Assembly (NCBI GenBank): GCA_900770075.1
Contig: CAAGIZ010000240.1
Location: 1-26,602, forward strand
DNA length: 26,602 nucleotides
Source of the DNA: Spirochaetia bacterium
GTDB lineage: Bacteria > Spirochaetota > Spirochaetia > Treponematales > Treponemataceae
Direction: 5' to 3'
Shown here: positions 7,621 to 16,023 of the stretch, piece after piece
Position numbering within the stretch: position 1 is the first letter of the stretch
Layout of the letters: every line of letters begins with the position of its first letter
Notes under the pieces: generated by a model
Database searches by the model: none
What the model saw: only the letters and a program-made list of their open reading frames with translations
Told to the model about the DNA's origin: nothing
Position numbers and translations under genes: made by a program

Positions 7621-8739
7621 TTATTTTTTGCAGACGCTTTCTAAAACATCGATTGTTTTTTCGGCTGTTTTTTTCCAGCTGAAGCGTTTTGTCCATTCAA
7701 GCCCGCCTTCCTTCAGTTTTTTCCGCAGGTTAGTTTCGAGGGCAATCCTTTCGATGGCATCCGCCATCTGTTCAATGTTGTCGCTGTCAAAATAAACGGC
7801 ATGGTCTCCTGCAATCTCTGGCAGGGCACCAGCTGTGGAACAGGCAACGGGAATGCCGGAAGCCAGGGCTTCCAGCACAGGCAGACCTACTCCCTCGTTT
7901 ACAGAAGGAAAGATGCAGCCTTCGCTTTCTGCGTACAAAAGCGGAAAACTTTCGTGGGGAAAAAAGCCTGTAATAAAGATATCCTGATGATATTTTGAGT
8001 CCAGTATTGCCCGCTTTACGTCTTCGATAACTTTTCCTTCGCTTCCCGTCAAAACGAGGCGGTGCTCCAGGCGGGTTTTCTCCTTAAAAATCGTAAAAGC
8101 CTTTATGAGTTCAACGTGTTTTTTTGTAGACGATGATATCTGGGAAGGATATATAAAGTAAGGCCGCTTGACGGCAAAAGGCTTTATATCCAGAAGGGTT
8201 GAAGGAAGGATTTCGTGGGGATAAAACTCCGAATGATTGACACCGTTGTAAATTACCGTAATTTTTTCTTCAGGAATGCCCAGTTTGATAAGGTCTTTCC
8301 GTATAAAATGGCTTGCAGCAATGACTTTTGATGCATTTTTTAAGCCGATGAGAATTCGTTTTTTGCGGTTTTTCAATATCTCGTCTTCGTAGAGTTCCGA
8401 AAGAACGTCATAAACAACAGCAACTCCGGGAATTGTATAAACAAGAGGCAGGCGTCTGGCTCCTGCAGCGTAAAGGACGGCATCGTATTTATGAAAGCGG
8501 GCAAAAAAATTGGCACAGCCGTAATGCCACAAGTCTTCGGAAAGCCGGCTGTCTGAAAGTTTTACGGAGGAATAAGGAAGGCCGTTTTCTGCACCGTAGG
8601 TGTATCTGTCCATCTCCGAGCCGAAAAGTTCAAAGGTACAGTCAGCCGTGTTCTTTAACTGGGACGCTAGAGAAGAAAGATAAGAACCGATTCCCGATTT
8701 TCCGTGTCCGCAGCCAAAACTGTCAATTCCGATTTTCAT
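7621..8739 (-). CDS. GT4-family glycosyltransferase (group 1)
   Basis: A 372-residue GT-B glycosyltransferase of family GT4, using a nucleotide-activated sugar as donor. The N-terminal glycine-rich loop is SGIGSYLSSLASQL (15-28). The C-terminal Rossmann half carries the EX7E motif EGVGLPVLE (282-290), followed by ALASGIPVACSTAGALPEIA. There is no signal peptide or membrane segment, so it acts in the cytosol or at the inner membrane face. The acceptor cannot be deduced: there are no other polysaccharide or glycolipid genes nearby. ATG 8739 sits only 8 nt from a TATAAT on the same strand, and no proper ribosome site is present, so the message may be leaderless. It diverges from the helicase gene. 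Confidence 0.92.
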   Translation of the reverse strand: MKIGIDSFGCGHGKSGIGSYLSSLASQLKNTADCTFELFGSEMDRYTYGAENGLPYSSVKLSDSRLSEDLWHYGCANFFARFHKYDAVLYAAGARRLPLVYTIPGVAVVYDVLSELYEDEILKNRKKRILIGLKNASKVIAASHFIRKDLIKLGIPEEKITVIYNGVNHSEFYPHEILPSTLLDIKPFAVKRPYFIYPSQISSSTKKHVELIKAFTIFKEKTRLEHRLVLTGSEGKVIEDVKRAILDSKYHQDIFITGFFPHESFPLLYAESEGCIFPSVNEGVGLPVLEALASGIPVACSTAGALPEIAGDHAVYFDSDNIEQMADAIERIALETNLRKKLKEGGLEWTKRFSWKKTAEKTIDVLESVCKK

Positions 8740-8747
8740 ACCCTGCT

Positions 8748-8756
8748 ATTATAGCA
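8748..8756 (-). promoter_or_regulatory. Extended -10 promoter of the glycosyltransferase, leaderless spacing
   Basis: On the minus strand TGCTATAAT ends at 8748, 8 nt before the ATG at 8739. A start point 6-8 nt after the -10 box falls at or next to the ATG. There is no good -35 box, consistent with an extended -10 (TGn) promoter. Confidence 0.55.
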
Positions 8757-8771
8757 AACATTTTTTTTACG

Positions 8772-8780
8772 TGCTATAGT
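8772..8780 (+). promoter_or_regulatory. Extended -10 promoter of the helicase gene, leaderless spacing
   Basis: TGCTATAGT ends at 8780 and the helicase ATG is at 8787, so transcription would begin at about the start codon. No GGAG-type site precedes that ATG. The facing minus-strand promoter is only 16 bp away, so the two may compete. Confidence 0.5.
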
Positions 8781-8786
8781 TGCGGT

Positions 8787-9980
8787 ATGTCCGAAAAACA
8801 AACCTTCGATTCGCTTAAAGTTTCAGAAAAACTGATTGAAAAACTCAGAGAAAGCAATATAACAGAACCCACAGCCGTTCAGGCACAGGCCATCCCGCTG
8901 ATTTTTGAGGGAAAATCCCTGCTTTTTCAGAGCGAAACAGGCACTGGAAAAACCTACGCATACGTGCTGCCGCTTTTAACAAAAATTGAATCAGCAGAAA
9001 ACTCAGTTTCTGAAGGCACAGCTGCAAAAACACCGCAGATTATGATTGTTGCCCCCACTTTTGAACTTGCCAGCCAGATAAAAACACAGATAAAGGCTGT
9101 AAGCGACATAAAGACCGCCCTTTTGATTGGAGGTGCACCGATAAAAAGACAGGTTGAAAACCTGAAGGAGAAACCTGCCGTAATAGCAGGAACACCGGCA
9201 AGGCTTGTGGAGCTTTTAAAGTTAAAAAAGATAAAAACCGACGGTCTGAAAGCCCTTGTGTTGGACGAAGCAGACCGCCTTATTGCGCCGGAACTGAGGG
9301 ACTTTACGATGGAACTGGTAAATTCCGTAAAAAAACAGGTACAGCTTATTGCTGCCAGCGCAACCATCACAAAATCCGCTCAAAAGCTTCTGTCGGCTTC
9401 CAGAATCAAGGCTGACGGCTCTTCGGAAACGGAGGTTGAAACCCTGTTTTTGCCGCCGGAAGATGTCCTTAAAAAAAGAATTACCCATCTGGCAGTTTTT
9501 GCAGAACGCCGGGACAAAATTGACACCCTGCGCAAGGTGCTTCTGGCAGAAAAGCCTTCCAAAGCCCTTATTTTTACGGGAAAACTGAATCAAGTGGAAA
9601 ACATCGTGTCCAAACTTAAATACAAGGGAATTGAATGTTACGGTCTCCACGCAAAGACAGAAAAAACCGAAAGAAAATCCATAATCGACAGGTTCAGAAG
9701 CGGTAAGATAAAAACCCTCGTAACCAGCGACCTTGCAAGCCGAGGGCTGGACATTCCTGAAATAAGCCACGTAATACAGATGGATATGCCTTCCAATGAA
9801 GATTTTTTTGTCCACAGGGCAGGACGCACGGCACGGGCAGGCAAAACCGGCACAAATATCGTAATAGGCGACGAATACGAGATGAAAAACTATGCCAGAA
9901 TCGAAAAAAAACTGGGGCTTACGGTCTATCCGAAGGTGCTTTTTAAGGGAAAACTTACAGCACCCTTTGTGCCGGAATGA
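8787..9980 (+). CDS. DEAD-box RNA helicase
   Basis: A 397-residue two-domain helicase core with almost no C-terminal extension. Motifs in order: Q-motif region with F7 and Q32, motif I SETGTGKT (49-56), Ia PTFELASQ (90-97), Ib GTPARL (135-140), II DEAD (160-163), III SAT (191-193), V TSDLASRGLD (313-322) and VI HRAGRTARAG (343-352). It unwinds short RNA duplexes using ATP, with likely roles in mRNA decay, ribosome assembly or cold growth. Without a specific tail the exact homologue (RhlE, CshA or other) cannot be named. ATG 8787 is chosen. A longer in-frame start at 8433 would run antisense through the glycosyltransferase gene and add residues unlike any helicase N-terminus. Confidence 0.93.
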   Translation: MSEKQTFDSLKVSEKLIEKLRESNITEPTAVQAQAIPLIFEGKSLLFQSETGTGKTYAYVLPLLTKIESAENSVSEGTAAKTPQIMIVAPTFELASQIKTQIKAVSDIKTALLIGGAPIKRQVENLKEKPAVIAGTPARLVELLKLKKIKTDGLKALVLDEADRLIAPELRDFTMELVNSVKKQVQLIAASATITKSAQKLLSASRIKADGSSETEVETLFLPPEDVLKKRITHLAVFAERRDKIDTLRKVLLAEKPSKALIFTGKLNQVENIVSKLKYKGIECYGLHAKTEKTERKSIIDRFRSGKIKTLVTSDLASRGLDIPEISHVIQMDMPSNEDFFVHRAGRTARAGKTGTNIVIGDEYEMKNYARIEKKLGLTVYPKVLFKGKLTAPFVPE

Positions 9981-9998
9981 TTCTTTTACAGTAAAACC

Positions 9999-10092
9999 TA
10001 GCCCGGGCATTAGGGGCGGCGCAAGCCGTTGCCGCAAGGCAATGAAGCGAAAGCGGAACCCCGGTTGGCCGGCTGGACAGCGGATATGCTCC
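9999..10092 (+). repeat. Structured intergenic repeat, copy 1 (5-bp central hairpin)
   Basis: It starts with TAGCCCGG and ends in GGATATGCTCC. Conserved blocks shared with copies at 23353-23485 and 24379-24473 are TAGCCCGG, CGTTG, CAATG-AGCG, AAGCGGAAC and GCCGGC. The central hairpin is TTGCC, GCAA, GGCAA (10029-10042). GGGG (10013-10016) can pair with CCCC (10059-10062), and TAGCC with GGCTG, so the whole forms a multi-stem structure. The copy lies 18 bp after the helicase stop and 44 bp before the smc promoter. Confidence 0.8.
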
Positions 10093-10135
10093 GAAAAAAA
10101 ATCTGCACAAAATTTCTTTCACAAAAGTCCCTTCA

Positions 10136-10164
10136 TTGAAACACACTGGCTTTCCTGCTATAAT
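10136..10164 (+). promoter_or_regulatory. Sigma-70-type promoter of the smc operon
   Basis: TTGAAA at 10136-10141, a 17-bp spacer, then TATAAT at 10159-10164 with the extended TGC just before it. The predicted start near 10171 leaves a ~35-nt leader with GGAG at 10195-10198. Confidence 0.85.
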
Positions 10165-10205
10165 GAATGGCACTATTTTTCTAAAAATCAGTTTGGAGTT
10201 AAAAA

Positions 10206-13200
10206 TTGTTTCTTAAAAGTCTGGATATTTTCGGTTTTAAATCTTTTGCCGACAGAACCCACATAGAATTTGCTGATGGAATTACGGCCCTGCTGGGACC
10301 AAACGGCTGCGGAAAAAGCAATGTAGTCGATGCCGTAAAATGGGTTCTTGCAGAAAACCGTGCAAAAAATCTCCGGGCAGACACCATGGAATCCGTAATC
10401 TTCAACGGAACGGAAACAAGACCGCCTCTGAACATTGCTGAAGTTACCCTTACGATTGCCAACGAAAACGGTCTTTTGCCTCTGGAAGACAGCGAAATTG
10501 CCCTGAAACGACGCCTGTACCGCTCCGGGGAAAACGAATACTACATAAACAACAGGCAGGTAGGTCCTACGGAAATCCGCCGTCTTTTTATGGACACTGG
10601 CGTTGGAAAAGCTGCCTACTCTGTAATGGAACAGGGAAAAATCGACCAGATTCTTTCTTCCAAGCCGGAAGACCGCCGCTATCTTTTTGAAGAGGCTGCT
10701 GGTATAAGCCGTTCCAAGGCTGAATGTGCCGAGGCTGAACGGGAACTGGAACGCACAAGGCAAAATCTTGCCCAGATTGAAGTAGCTCTTGTGGAAAACA
10801 GGCGCAGCTACGAAACCCTGAAAGTTCAGAGCGAAAAAACGATTAAATACAGAAAACTCAAGGAAGACATTTTCAACTGTGAACTTGACATCCAGCTTTT
10901 GAAGCTTAAGGAGTTTACTCAGGACAAGGCCCGGCAGGAAAGTTTAAAAACGGAACTGGAAGTAAAAAGAAGTGCCGTTCAGAAGGAAATAGAAGAAATT
11001 CAGGCTGCCCTGTTTGAAAACAATGACAAAATCAAAGACTTGCAGACTAAGATGAATGCCCTGCAGGTTGAACTGGCAACTGTTCAGACGGAAAAGACCA
11101 ACAAGCTCCAGCGCGCCCAGGAATACAACCTTCAGGCCAACCAGCTGAGGGAAAAAATCGCCATCATTGAAGTAAAGCAGAATTCCATTCAGGAAAAAAT
11201 CGACACCTTTAACGAGGAAATCGACGAGCGGGAAGCAGATTTACATTCTAAAAACAGACAGCTGGACGGCGTAAAGCAGAACATTCAGTCTTTTACCCAA
11301 AACATTACGGCTTCCAGTGCAAAAATCACGGAAAACGACACTCTTGCTGCAAAAAGTGCTGACGAAATCGATGATCTGACTAAAAAAATTGCTGATTTTC
11401 AGAAAGAACTGGGCGAAATAACCGAGGACATAGTAAGGGAACTGGACGCAAAGCTGAAAGATTCCGGCTATTCCAGCAATGCCGCAAAAATTGCGAAGGA
11501 AGAACTGGACAGCTCCCTTGCGAAGCTCAAGATTTTTGCAGAAGGACGGAAAAACATTTTTTCTGACTATGCTTCCCTTTCAGGTCATTCCGACTCAGAA
11601 AACCAGAAGATTGTTCAGGACGCAATACGAGCTTTTGAAGAAGTCTGCACCATAAGCGGCACCATTGAAGAAGCGGCCTTAAAATACGAAAGTGCCATGC
11701 CGGACTTTATCGAAGACTTTACTTCGCCGGAAGGAATAATAACAAAAAAGCGTGGAATAGACTCGAAAATTCTTGATATAAACGCTCAAATCGGAAAGAT
11801 AAACGAGCGGATTCTCTCCTATAAAAGCGAAAATGGCGAGCTTGTAAAAAAGATAAACGAATACAGGGAAACTTTAAGCCAGCTGAGGGTGACGGAAGCA
11901 TCCATGGAACAGGCGATTTTCGGCGTAAAGCAGAATGTGGAAATTCTGCGCCGCTCCCTCGTAAACGAACAGAACAACCTGAGGCAAAATCAGGAAGAAT
12001 TTGAGCAGGAACGCAGAAGGCAGGAAGACTTAAAAGAACAGATAATCGACATTCAAAGCGAACTTGCTGCCATTGAACACCGGGGGCAGAAATGCGCCGA
12101 TGAAATGAACGAAATAAACGCCGAAATCGTGCGCTGTAATTCTTCCGTAAGCGGAACTCAGGCAAAACTGGACAAAAAGCAGGAAGAACAGAGGAAAATT
12201 CAGGCTCAGTACGAAAAACTTGCAATGGATCTTGTTACCAGCGACAACGACATCCGGAACATAAAGCAGAATTTTATCGATACCCACAGCCGCGACCTTA
12301 TGGAATTTGAAGAGAGGATGTACAAAATAACAGCCTCTTCCGTTTCTTTAAGGGAAAGCCTGGCAAAATTCAGGGAAGAACTGAAGGCTCTGGGCAGCGT
12401 AAACCTTATGGCTCCCGAAGAATTTGACGAGCAGAAAGAACGGTACGAAAAGCTCCAGTCAAGTTTTGACGATACGAACAAATCTCTGGAAAACCTTATC
12501 CGTGTTTCTGAAGAAATCAGGACAAAATCCACGGAAATGTTCCTCGACACCTACAACAAGATAAAAAAGAATTTTCACAATATGTTCCGAAGGCTTTTTG
12601 GGGGCGGTCGTGGAGAACTTCGGCTGGTGGATCCTCAGAACGTGCTTACCTCTGGAATCGACATCTACGCAGAACCGCCTGGAAAAAAGCTCCAGAACAT
12701 TGCCCTTCTTTCCGGCGGCGAAAAAACCATGACGGCGGTTGCCCTTCTCTTTGCAACCTATCAGGTAAGGCCAAGTCCTTTCTGTCTTCTGGACGAAATC
12801 GATGCCGCCCTTGACGACAAAAACGTTTCCAGCTTTGTAACGGCGCTCCGTTCTTTTGCAAAACTTTCTCAGTATATCGTAATCACCCACAACAAAAAAA
12901 CTGTAATGGGTGCCAGTACAATGCTGGGTGTAACCATGCAGGAGTCCGGTGTTTCTAAAGTTATGACCATGCGTCTGGACAAGGAAATCTCTGCTGAACC
13001 GGAAGAAACAGAAAATGAATTTATCGAAGAGGAAGTTCCTCCTGAAGAAAACGTTTACGTTCCTCCGAGACCGGCAAAGAGAATTCACAATCCTGACGGA
13101 ACCATAACAGACCCCGAAATTGAAAAATTCAGGGCGGAGGCAAAAGAAGCGGCAAAAAAGGCAAAGGAAGAAGCTAAGGCTGCAAAGATTGCCGCTGAAG

Positions 13201-13274
13201 CTGAAAAATCCGCTGCAGAAACAAAGCAACTTCAGGACTCTAACTCTGAAAAAACAGGCGAAACACAGAAATAG
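10206..13274 (+). CDS. smc: SMC-type chromosome segregation ATPase, short form with atypical hinge
   Basis: A 1022-residue SMC ATPase that would organise and segregate the chromosome with ScpAB. The head has Walker A GPNGCGKS (31-38), signature LLSGGEK (834-840) and Walker B FCLLDEIDA (859-867). Heptad-rich arms span ~165-410 and ~520-770. The centre (~410-520) contains none of the Gly-rich hinge pattern of canonical SMCs and no CxxC zinc hook, only a short helical-looking segment. The catalytic core ends near 928. A ~95-residue acidic then Lys/Ala-rich tail follows, giving a total shorter than the usual ~1150-1200. The start is TTG 10206, 7 nt after GGAG. The next gene starts 2 bp after the stop. 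Rad50/SbcC is excluded by the missing zinc hook. Confidence 0.88.
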   Translation: MFLKSLDIFGFKSFADRTHIEFADGITALLGPNGCGKSNVVDAVKWVLAENRAKNLRADTMESVIFNGTETRPPLNIAEVTLTIANENGLLPLEDSEIALKRRLYRSGENEYYINNRQVGPTEIRRLFMDTGVGKAAYSVMEQGKIDQILSSKPEDRRYLFEEAAGISRSKAECAEAERELERTRQNLAQIEVALVENRRSYETLKVQSEKTIKYRKLKEDIFNCELDIQLLKLKEFTQDKARQESLKTELEVKRSAVQKEIEEIQAALFENNDKIKDLQTKMNALQVELATVQTEKTNKLQRAQEYNLQANQLREKIAIIEVKQNSIQEKIDTFNEEIDEREADLHSKNRQLDGVKQNIQSFTQNITASSAKITENDTLAAKSADEIDDLTKKIADFQKELGEITEDIVRELDAKLKDSGYSSNAAKIAKEELDSSLAKLKIFAEGRKNIFSDYASLSGHSDSENQKIVQDAIRAFEEVCTISGTIEEAALKYESAMPDFIEDFTSPEGIITKKRGIDSKILDINAQIGKINERILSYKSENGELVKKINEYRETLSQLRVTEASMEQAIFGVKQNVEILRRSLVNEQNNLRQNQEEFEQERRRQEDLKEQIIDIQSELAAIEHRGQKCADEMNEINAEIVRCNSSVSGTQAKLDKKQEEQRKIQAQYEKLAMDLVTSDNDIRNIKQNFIDTHSRDLMEFEERMYKITASSVSLRESLAKFREELKALGSVNLMAPEEFDEQKERYEKLQSSFDDTNKSLENLIRVSEEIRTKSTEMFLDTYNKIKKNFHNMFRRLFGGGRGELRLVDPQNVLTSGIDIYAEPPGKKLQNIALLSGGEKTMTAVALLFATYQVRPSPFCLLDEIDAALDDKNVSSFVTALRSFAKLSQYIVITHNKKTVMGASTMLGVTMQESGVSKVMTMRLDKEISAEPEETENEFIEEEVPPEENVYVPPRPAKRIHNPDGTITDPEIEKFRAEAKEAAKKAKEEAKAAKIAAEAEKSAAETKQLQDSNSEKTGETQK

Positions 13275-13276
13275 AA

Positions 13277-13639
13277 ATGCTTGACTTTGACGAATTAAAG
13301 GAAAATCTGGACTCTTTTATTCACTCAAAACCTGTTCTTGCCGGAGTGAGCGGGCTGATTTTGTTTTTTTTCCTTGCTGCCATGATAATCGTATTTATTC
13401 AGTCGGGAAAGCCGAAAGCTACGACTCAGGTAAAGCCGGAAACCGTGCAGAGTTTTGATCCCATGCCGCCGGAACCGCCGGAAATAGAAAAGGACTATTA
13501 CCAGTCCAGAAAAACGGAAAGCGTCTGGAGCGAAGAAGAGATAAACCGGTGGTATTCAAAGCCGGATTCCGAATTGATGGCGGAACTGCAGGCCGCAAAC
13601 GATAAAATTATTGAAGAAATTACAGGAGCAGCCCCTTGA
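13277..13639 (+). CDS. Small single-pass membrane protein of unknown function
   Basis: A 120-residue protein not recognised as a named family. One membrane segment lies at ~20-43 (VLAGVSGLILFFFLAAMIIVFI). The ~75-residue hydrophilic remainder is Pro/Glu-rich and ends in helical sequence (NRWYSKPDSELMAELQAAND). ATG 13277 is 2 bp after the smc stop, and the stop overlaps the next gene's TTG by 4 bp, so it is co-translated between SMC and a lipoprotein. The tail direction is uncertain. Its position could suggest a membrane link for the SMC operon, but that is only inference from context. Confidence 0.7.
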   Translation: MLDFDELKENLDSFIHSKPVLAGVSGLILFFFLAAMIIVFIQSGKPKATTQVKPETVQSFDPMPPEPPEIEKDYYQSRKTESVWSEEEINRWYSKPDSELMAELQAANDKIIEEITGAAP

Positions 13640-15126
13640 TAAAATCGAAAACTGGAATTTTCAGGATTTTGTTTTCATCTATTTTTTCTCTTTTTATTCT
13701 TGTTTCCTGTGGTTCTGTGCCGAAACAGGAGATAACCCAGCCTGTACAGGAAGAAAATGCTGCTGAAAATGAGCCGCCGGCACAAATTGAACAGGAAAAC
13801 ACCGTAGAATCTGAACCCAAAACAGAAACTGAAACAGGGGGAGAACCTGCGGCTGAGGCTGAAAAGACGGATGCAGCTGCTGCTGACCCTGAGGTTGAAA
13901 CAGGGGATGTTGAGGACGATGCCGTTTTAGAAAAAGTTTCCGAAGACGAGCTTTTGGAAGATGCGGAGCCACAATCTTCGGAAAATCAGGATATTTTTGT
14001 TGAACCGGAAGTGCAGGATTCCCCTGTTGAAGAGCAGCCGGAAAATCGGACAGAAAACCAGGAACAGCCGGAAGAAGAAATTCCCGAAAACGCAGATACA
14101 GTTGTCCCGGTTGTTCAGCCTGACACAGCTGCAGCAGATACGGCAGCCGGAAAAGATGAAGTTACTGACTTTTCCGAAACAAAACCGGAAACTGGCTCTG
14201 AACAAAAAAGTTCTTTTGGGCTGGAGGGCTCTGCAGAAAAACCAGAAAGCGGTAACTGTGCTGATCCTGAACAAACAGGCCCTGAAAACACACCGGAAAC
14301 AGAAGTTTCTGAAAATCCATCCTCCCCTATAGAAGAAAACCAGGACAAGAAAGTTCCAAGCCGTTCCATGACCGTAAAAAACAGTCAGTACGTAGATGTG
14401 GTCTATCCCGGACAGGGATGGATTTATATGGGAGAGGAAGGAACCTCACTTTTCCGCTACTTCGGAAAAAAAATCGGCACTCAGGACACAACCGTAACGC
14501 TGCGCTCCATAAAAAGCGGAAAAACCCTGCTGCATTTTTACAAAAATGACGTTTTGACAGGTGAATACATAGACGACTATCTTGAAGCCGAAGTTCTGGA
14601 AGAAAACGCTAAGCCGAATGAAAGGGCAAAGGCGCCGTCATACGCTCAGACGGTTCCGCCAAAACCGGTGCGCACAGAACCGCAAAACACCGTCAAGGCA
14701 GAAACAGAAGAAGTGGCAGATTTTAATTCTGCAAAAAAAACAACCGAAACGGATTCTCAAATCCAATCTACTGAAAAAAACGGAAGCCCGCAGGAAATTA
14801 AGAACGAAACAAAGGCCACTTCTGTGCCCAAAAAAACAGTTTCCTCAAAAACACTTTTGGAACAGGCAAAAAAAGACTATAACGACAAAAATTTTGAAAA
14901 GGCGCTTTCTGAAATTCAGGAATACCTTGACACCCAGAATGAAAAAATTGACGAAGCCCTCTTTGTTCAGGGGCAGATTCTGGAAGCTGACAGCGAAGTA
15001 AAAAACATAAAAAGCGCCATTGATTCCTACAATTCGCTTATAAAACGCTATCCGGCCAGTCCTTTCTGGCAGGAAGCAAACAGACGCAAAATTTACCTTA
15101 ACCGATACTACGTAAATATTTACTGA
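13636..15126 (+). CDS. Glu/Pro-rich lipoprotein with C-terminal TPR domain
   Basis: A 496-residue predicted lipoprotein. The signal peptide ends in SLFILVSC with Cys25 as the lipid site. Residues ~30-235 are low-complexity and acidic (runs of Glu, Pro, Ala, Thr), likely a disordered periplasmic spacer. Residues ~240-325 form a compact beta-rich domain (SQYVDVVYPGQGWIYMGEEG; LFRYFGKKIG). A second disordered linker follows, and then TPR-like helices (~405-490; TLLEQAKKDYNDKNFEKALS). The start is TTG 13636 with AGGAG at 13624-13628. The TPR part resembles those of envelope-assembly scaffolds, but no specific homologue is recognised. The acidic repeats are base-biased (GAA, CCG) relative to the neighbours. 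Confidence 0.8.
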   Translation: MIKSKTGIFRILFSSIFSLFILVSCGSVPKQEITQPVQEENAAENEPPAQIEQENTVESEPKTETETGGEPAAEAEKTDAAAADPEVETGDVEDDAVLEKVSEDELLEDAEPQSSENQDIFVEPEVQDSPVEEQPENRTENQEQPEEEIPENADTVVPVVQPDTAAADTAAGKDEVTDFSETKPETGSEQKSSFGLEGSAEKPESGNCADPEQTGPENTPETEVSENPSSPIEENQDKKVPSRSMTVKNSQYVDVVYPGQGWIYMGEEGTSLFRYFGKKIGTQDTTVTLRSIKSGKTLLHFYKNDVLTGEYIDDYLEAEVLEENAKPNERAKAPSYAQTVPPKPVRTEPQNTVKAETEEVADFNSAKKTTETDSQIQSTEKNGSPQEIKNETKATSVPKKTVSSKTLLEQAKKDYNDKNFEKALSEIQEYLDTQNEKIDEALFVQGQILEADSEVKNIKSAIDSYNSLIKRYPASPFWQEANRRKIYLNRYYVNIY

Positions 15127-15140
15127 GACAAAAAAACAAC

Positions 15141-15172
15141 GTACTGACAAGCCGTAAAAATTCTGTCAGTAC
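15141..15172 (+). promoter_or_regulatory. Inverted repeat in the leader of the SIMPL gene
   Basis: GTACTGACA (15141-15149) and TGTCAGTAC (15164-15172) are perfect 9-bp arms with a 14-nt loop. There is no U tract, and the right arm ends 4 nt before the GGAGG ribosome site of the next gene. An operator or a translation-modulating hairpin is more likely than a terminator. Confidence 0.5.
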
Positions 15173-15187
15173 ATTTGGAGGAAATAT

Positions 15188-15910
15188 ATGAAAAAATCAA
15201 AATTTATCCTTTTTGCACTAAGTGCTGTTTTTTTAACGTCCTGCACGATAAAAACCACTGAAAACAACAGAAGGACAGTAAGCGTAACAGGAACAGGTTC
15301 CGTAGAAGTGGAAGCAGACAATGCCACCATCATTCTTTCCGTAATAACCCGTGGAAAGGAAGCTGGCAGCACAGCCAGGGAAAATGCTGAAAAAATGACA
15401 AAAGTTCAGGAAGCCGTTCTGGAACTGGGAATTTTGAAGGAAGATGTTTCTACTGAGCACTACACAATCAATCAGGATTCAAATTATTCAAACGGAAAAG
15501 TCGTGTATGGAGACTACGTTGCCACCAACAGAATCAGAATTTTTGTAAAAGACCTTTCAATGGCAGGAAACGTAATCGATGCAGCCCTTAAGGCAGGTGC
15601 AAACCAGCTTTCTTCCTTCCAGTATGGAATTAACAGCAAGGATGTGTATGTAAAGCAGGCCCGCACCCTTGCAGTGCAGAATGCACAGGACACGGCAAAC
15701 CTTCTTGCCACCACCAGCGGAGCGTTTTTAGGAAGGATTCTTTCCATAAACGAGCATCAGAACAATTTCGGTTTTTACAGGGTCAGCGCAAAGGCTGCAA
15801 ACGCAGTGGAAGAAGCAGAAGACAGTGCCGCTTCCTTCACCGCAACTCCCATTTCCGGCGGAAAGACGACTATAACTTTTTCTGTTGATGCCGTCTACGA
15901 GCTGAAATAA
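15188..15910 (+). CDS. SIMPL-domain (DUF541) lipoprotein
   Basis: A 240-residue protein. The signal peptide ends AVFLTSC with Cys19 as the lipidation site. Residues ~30-238 are a SIMPL domain: the VSVTGTGSVEVEADNATI opening, ENAEKMTKVQEAVLELGI helix and closing strand ISGGKTTITFSVDAVYEL. The family includes the E. coli periplasmic YggE, linked to oxidative stress. Its biochemical role is unsettled, with pore-like multimers described for some members. The start is ATG 15188 with GGAGG at 15177-15181. It is 61 bp after the TPR lipoprotein and separated from it by an inverted repeat, so it may have its own control. Confidence 0.9.
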   Translation: MKKSKFILFALSAVFLTSCTIKTTENNRRTVSVTGTGSVEVEADNATIILSVITRGKEAGSTARENAEKMTKVQEAVLELGILKEDVSTEHYTINQDSNYSNGKVVYGDYVATNRIRIFVKDLSMAGNVIDAALKAGANQLSSFQYGINSKDVYVKQARTLAVQNAQDTANLLATTSGAFLGRILSINEHQNNFGFYRVSAKAANAVEEAEDSAASFTATPISGGKTTITFSVDAVYELK

Positions 15911-15936
15911 GGAAATCAGGCTTTTTTCAGATGGAA

Positions 15937-15965
15937 TTGCCTTAAAACCTTTTAAAGACTAGAAT
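15937..15965 (+). promoter_or_regulatory. Promoter of serS
   Basis: TTGCCT at 15937-15942, a 17-bp spacer, then TAGAAT at 15960-15965. The start near 15972 gives a ~50-nt leader with GGAG at 16010-16013. No T-box signature is visible. Confidence 0.6.
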
Positions 15966-16023
15966 GAAAAACGCTGTAAGCAAAATGCAGATTTTTTAGA
16001 GAAAATTTTGGAGTTGAATAAAA

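Noticed and set aside
8433..8786. Longer N-terminus for the helicase in the same frame
   Set aside because: It would run antisense through the glycosyltransferase gene, the added residues do not resemble a helicase, and ATG 8787 starts a normal DEAD-box N-terminus.
9222..10037. 271-codon minus-strand frame opposite the helicase gene
   Set aside because: Antisense to clear helicase motifs and runs into structured repeat copy 1; no recognisable domain.
12459..13229. 256-codon open frame on the minus strand inside smc
   Set aside because: Lies wholly opposite the conserved SMC head and tail coding sequence; composition is that of a shadow frame with no family resemblance or ribosome site.
10206..13274. 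Frameshifted or deleted smc pseudogene
   Set aside because: The frame is continuous with intact head motifs, a good promoter and coupled downstream genes; the short centre looks like a family variant rather than damage.
15911..16023. T-box leader upstream of serS
   Set aside because: The leader is only ~50 nt, without a T-box sequence or a following terminator hairpin.
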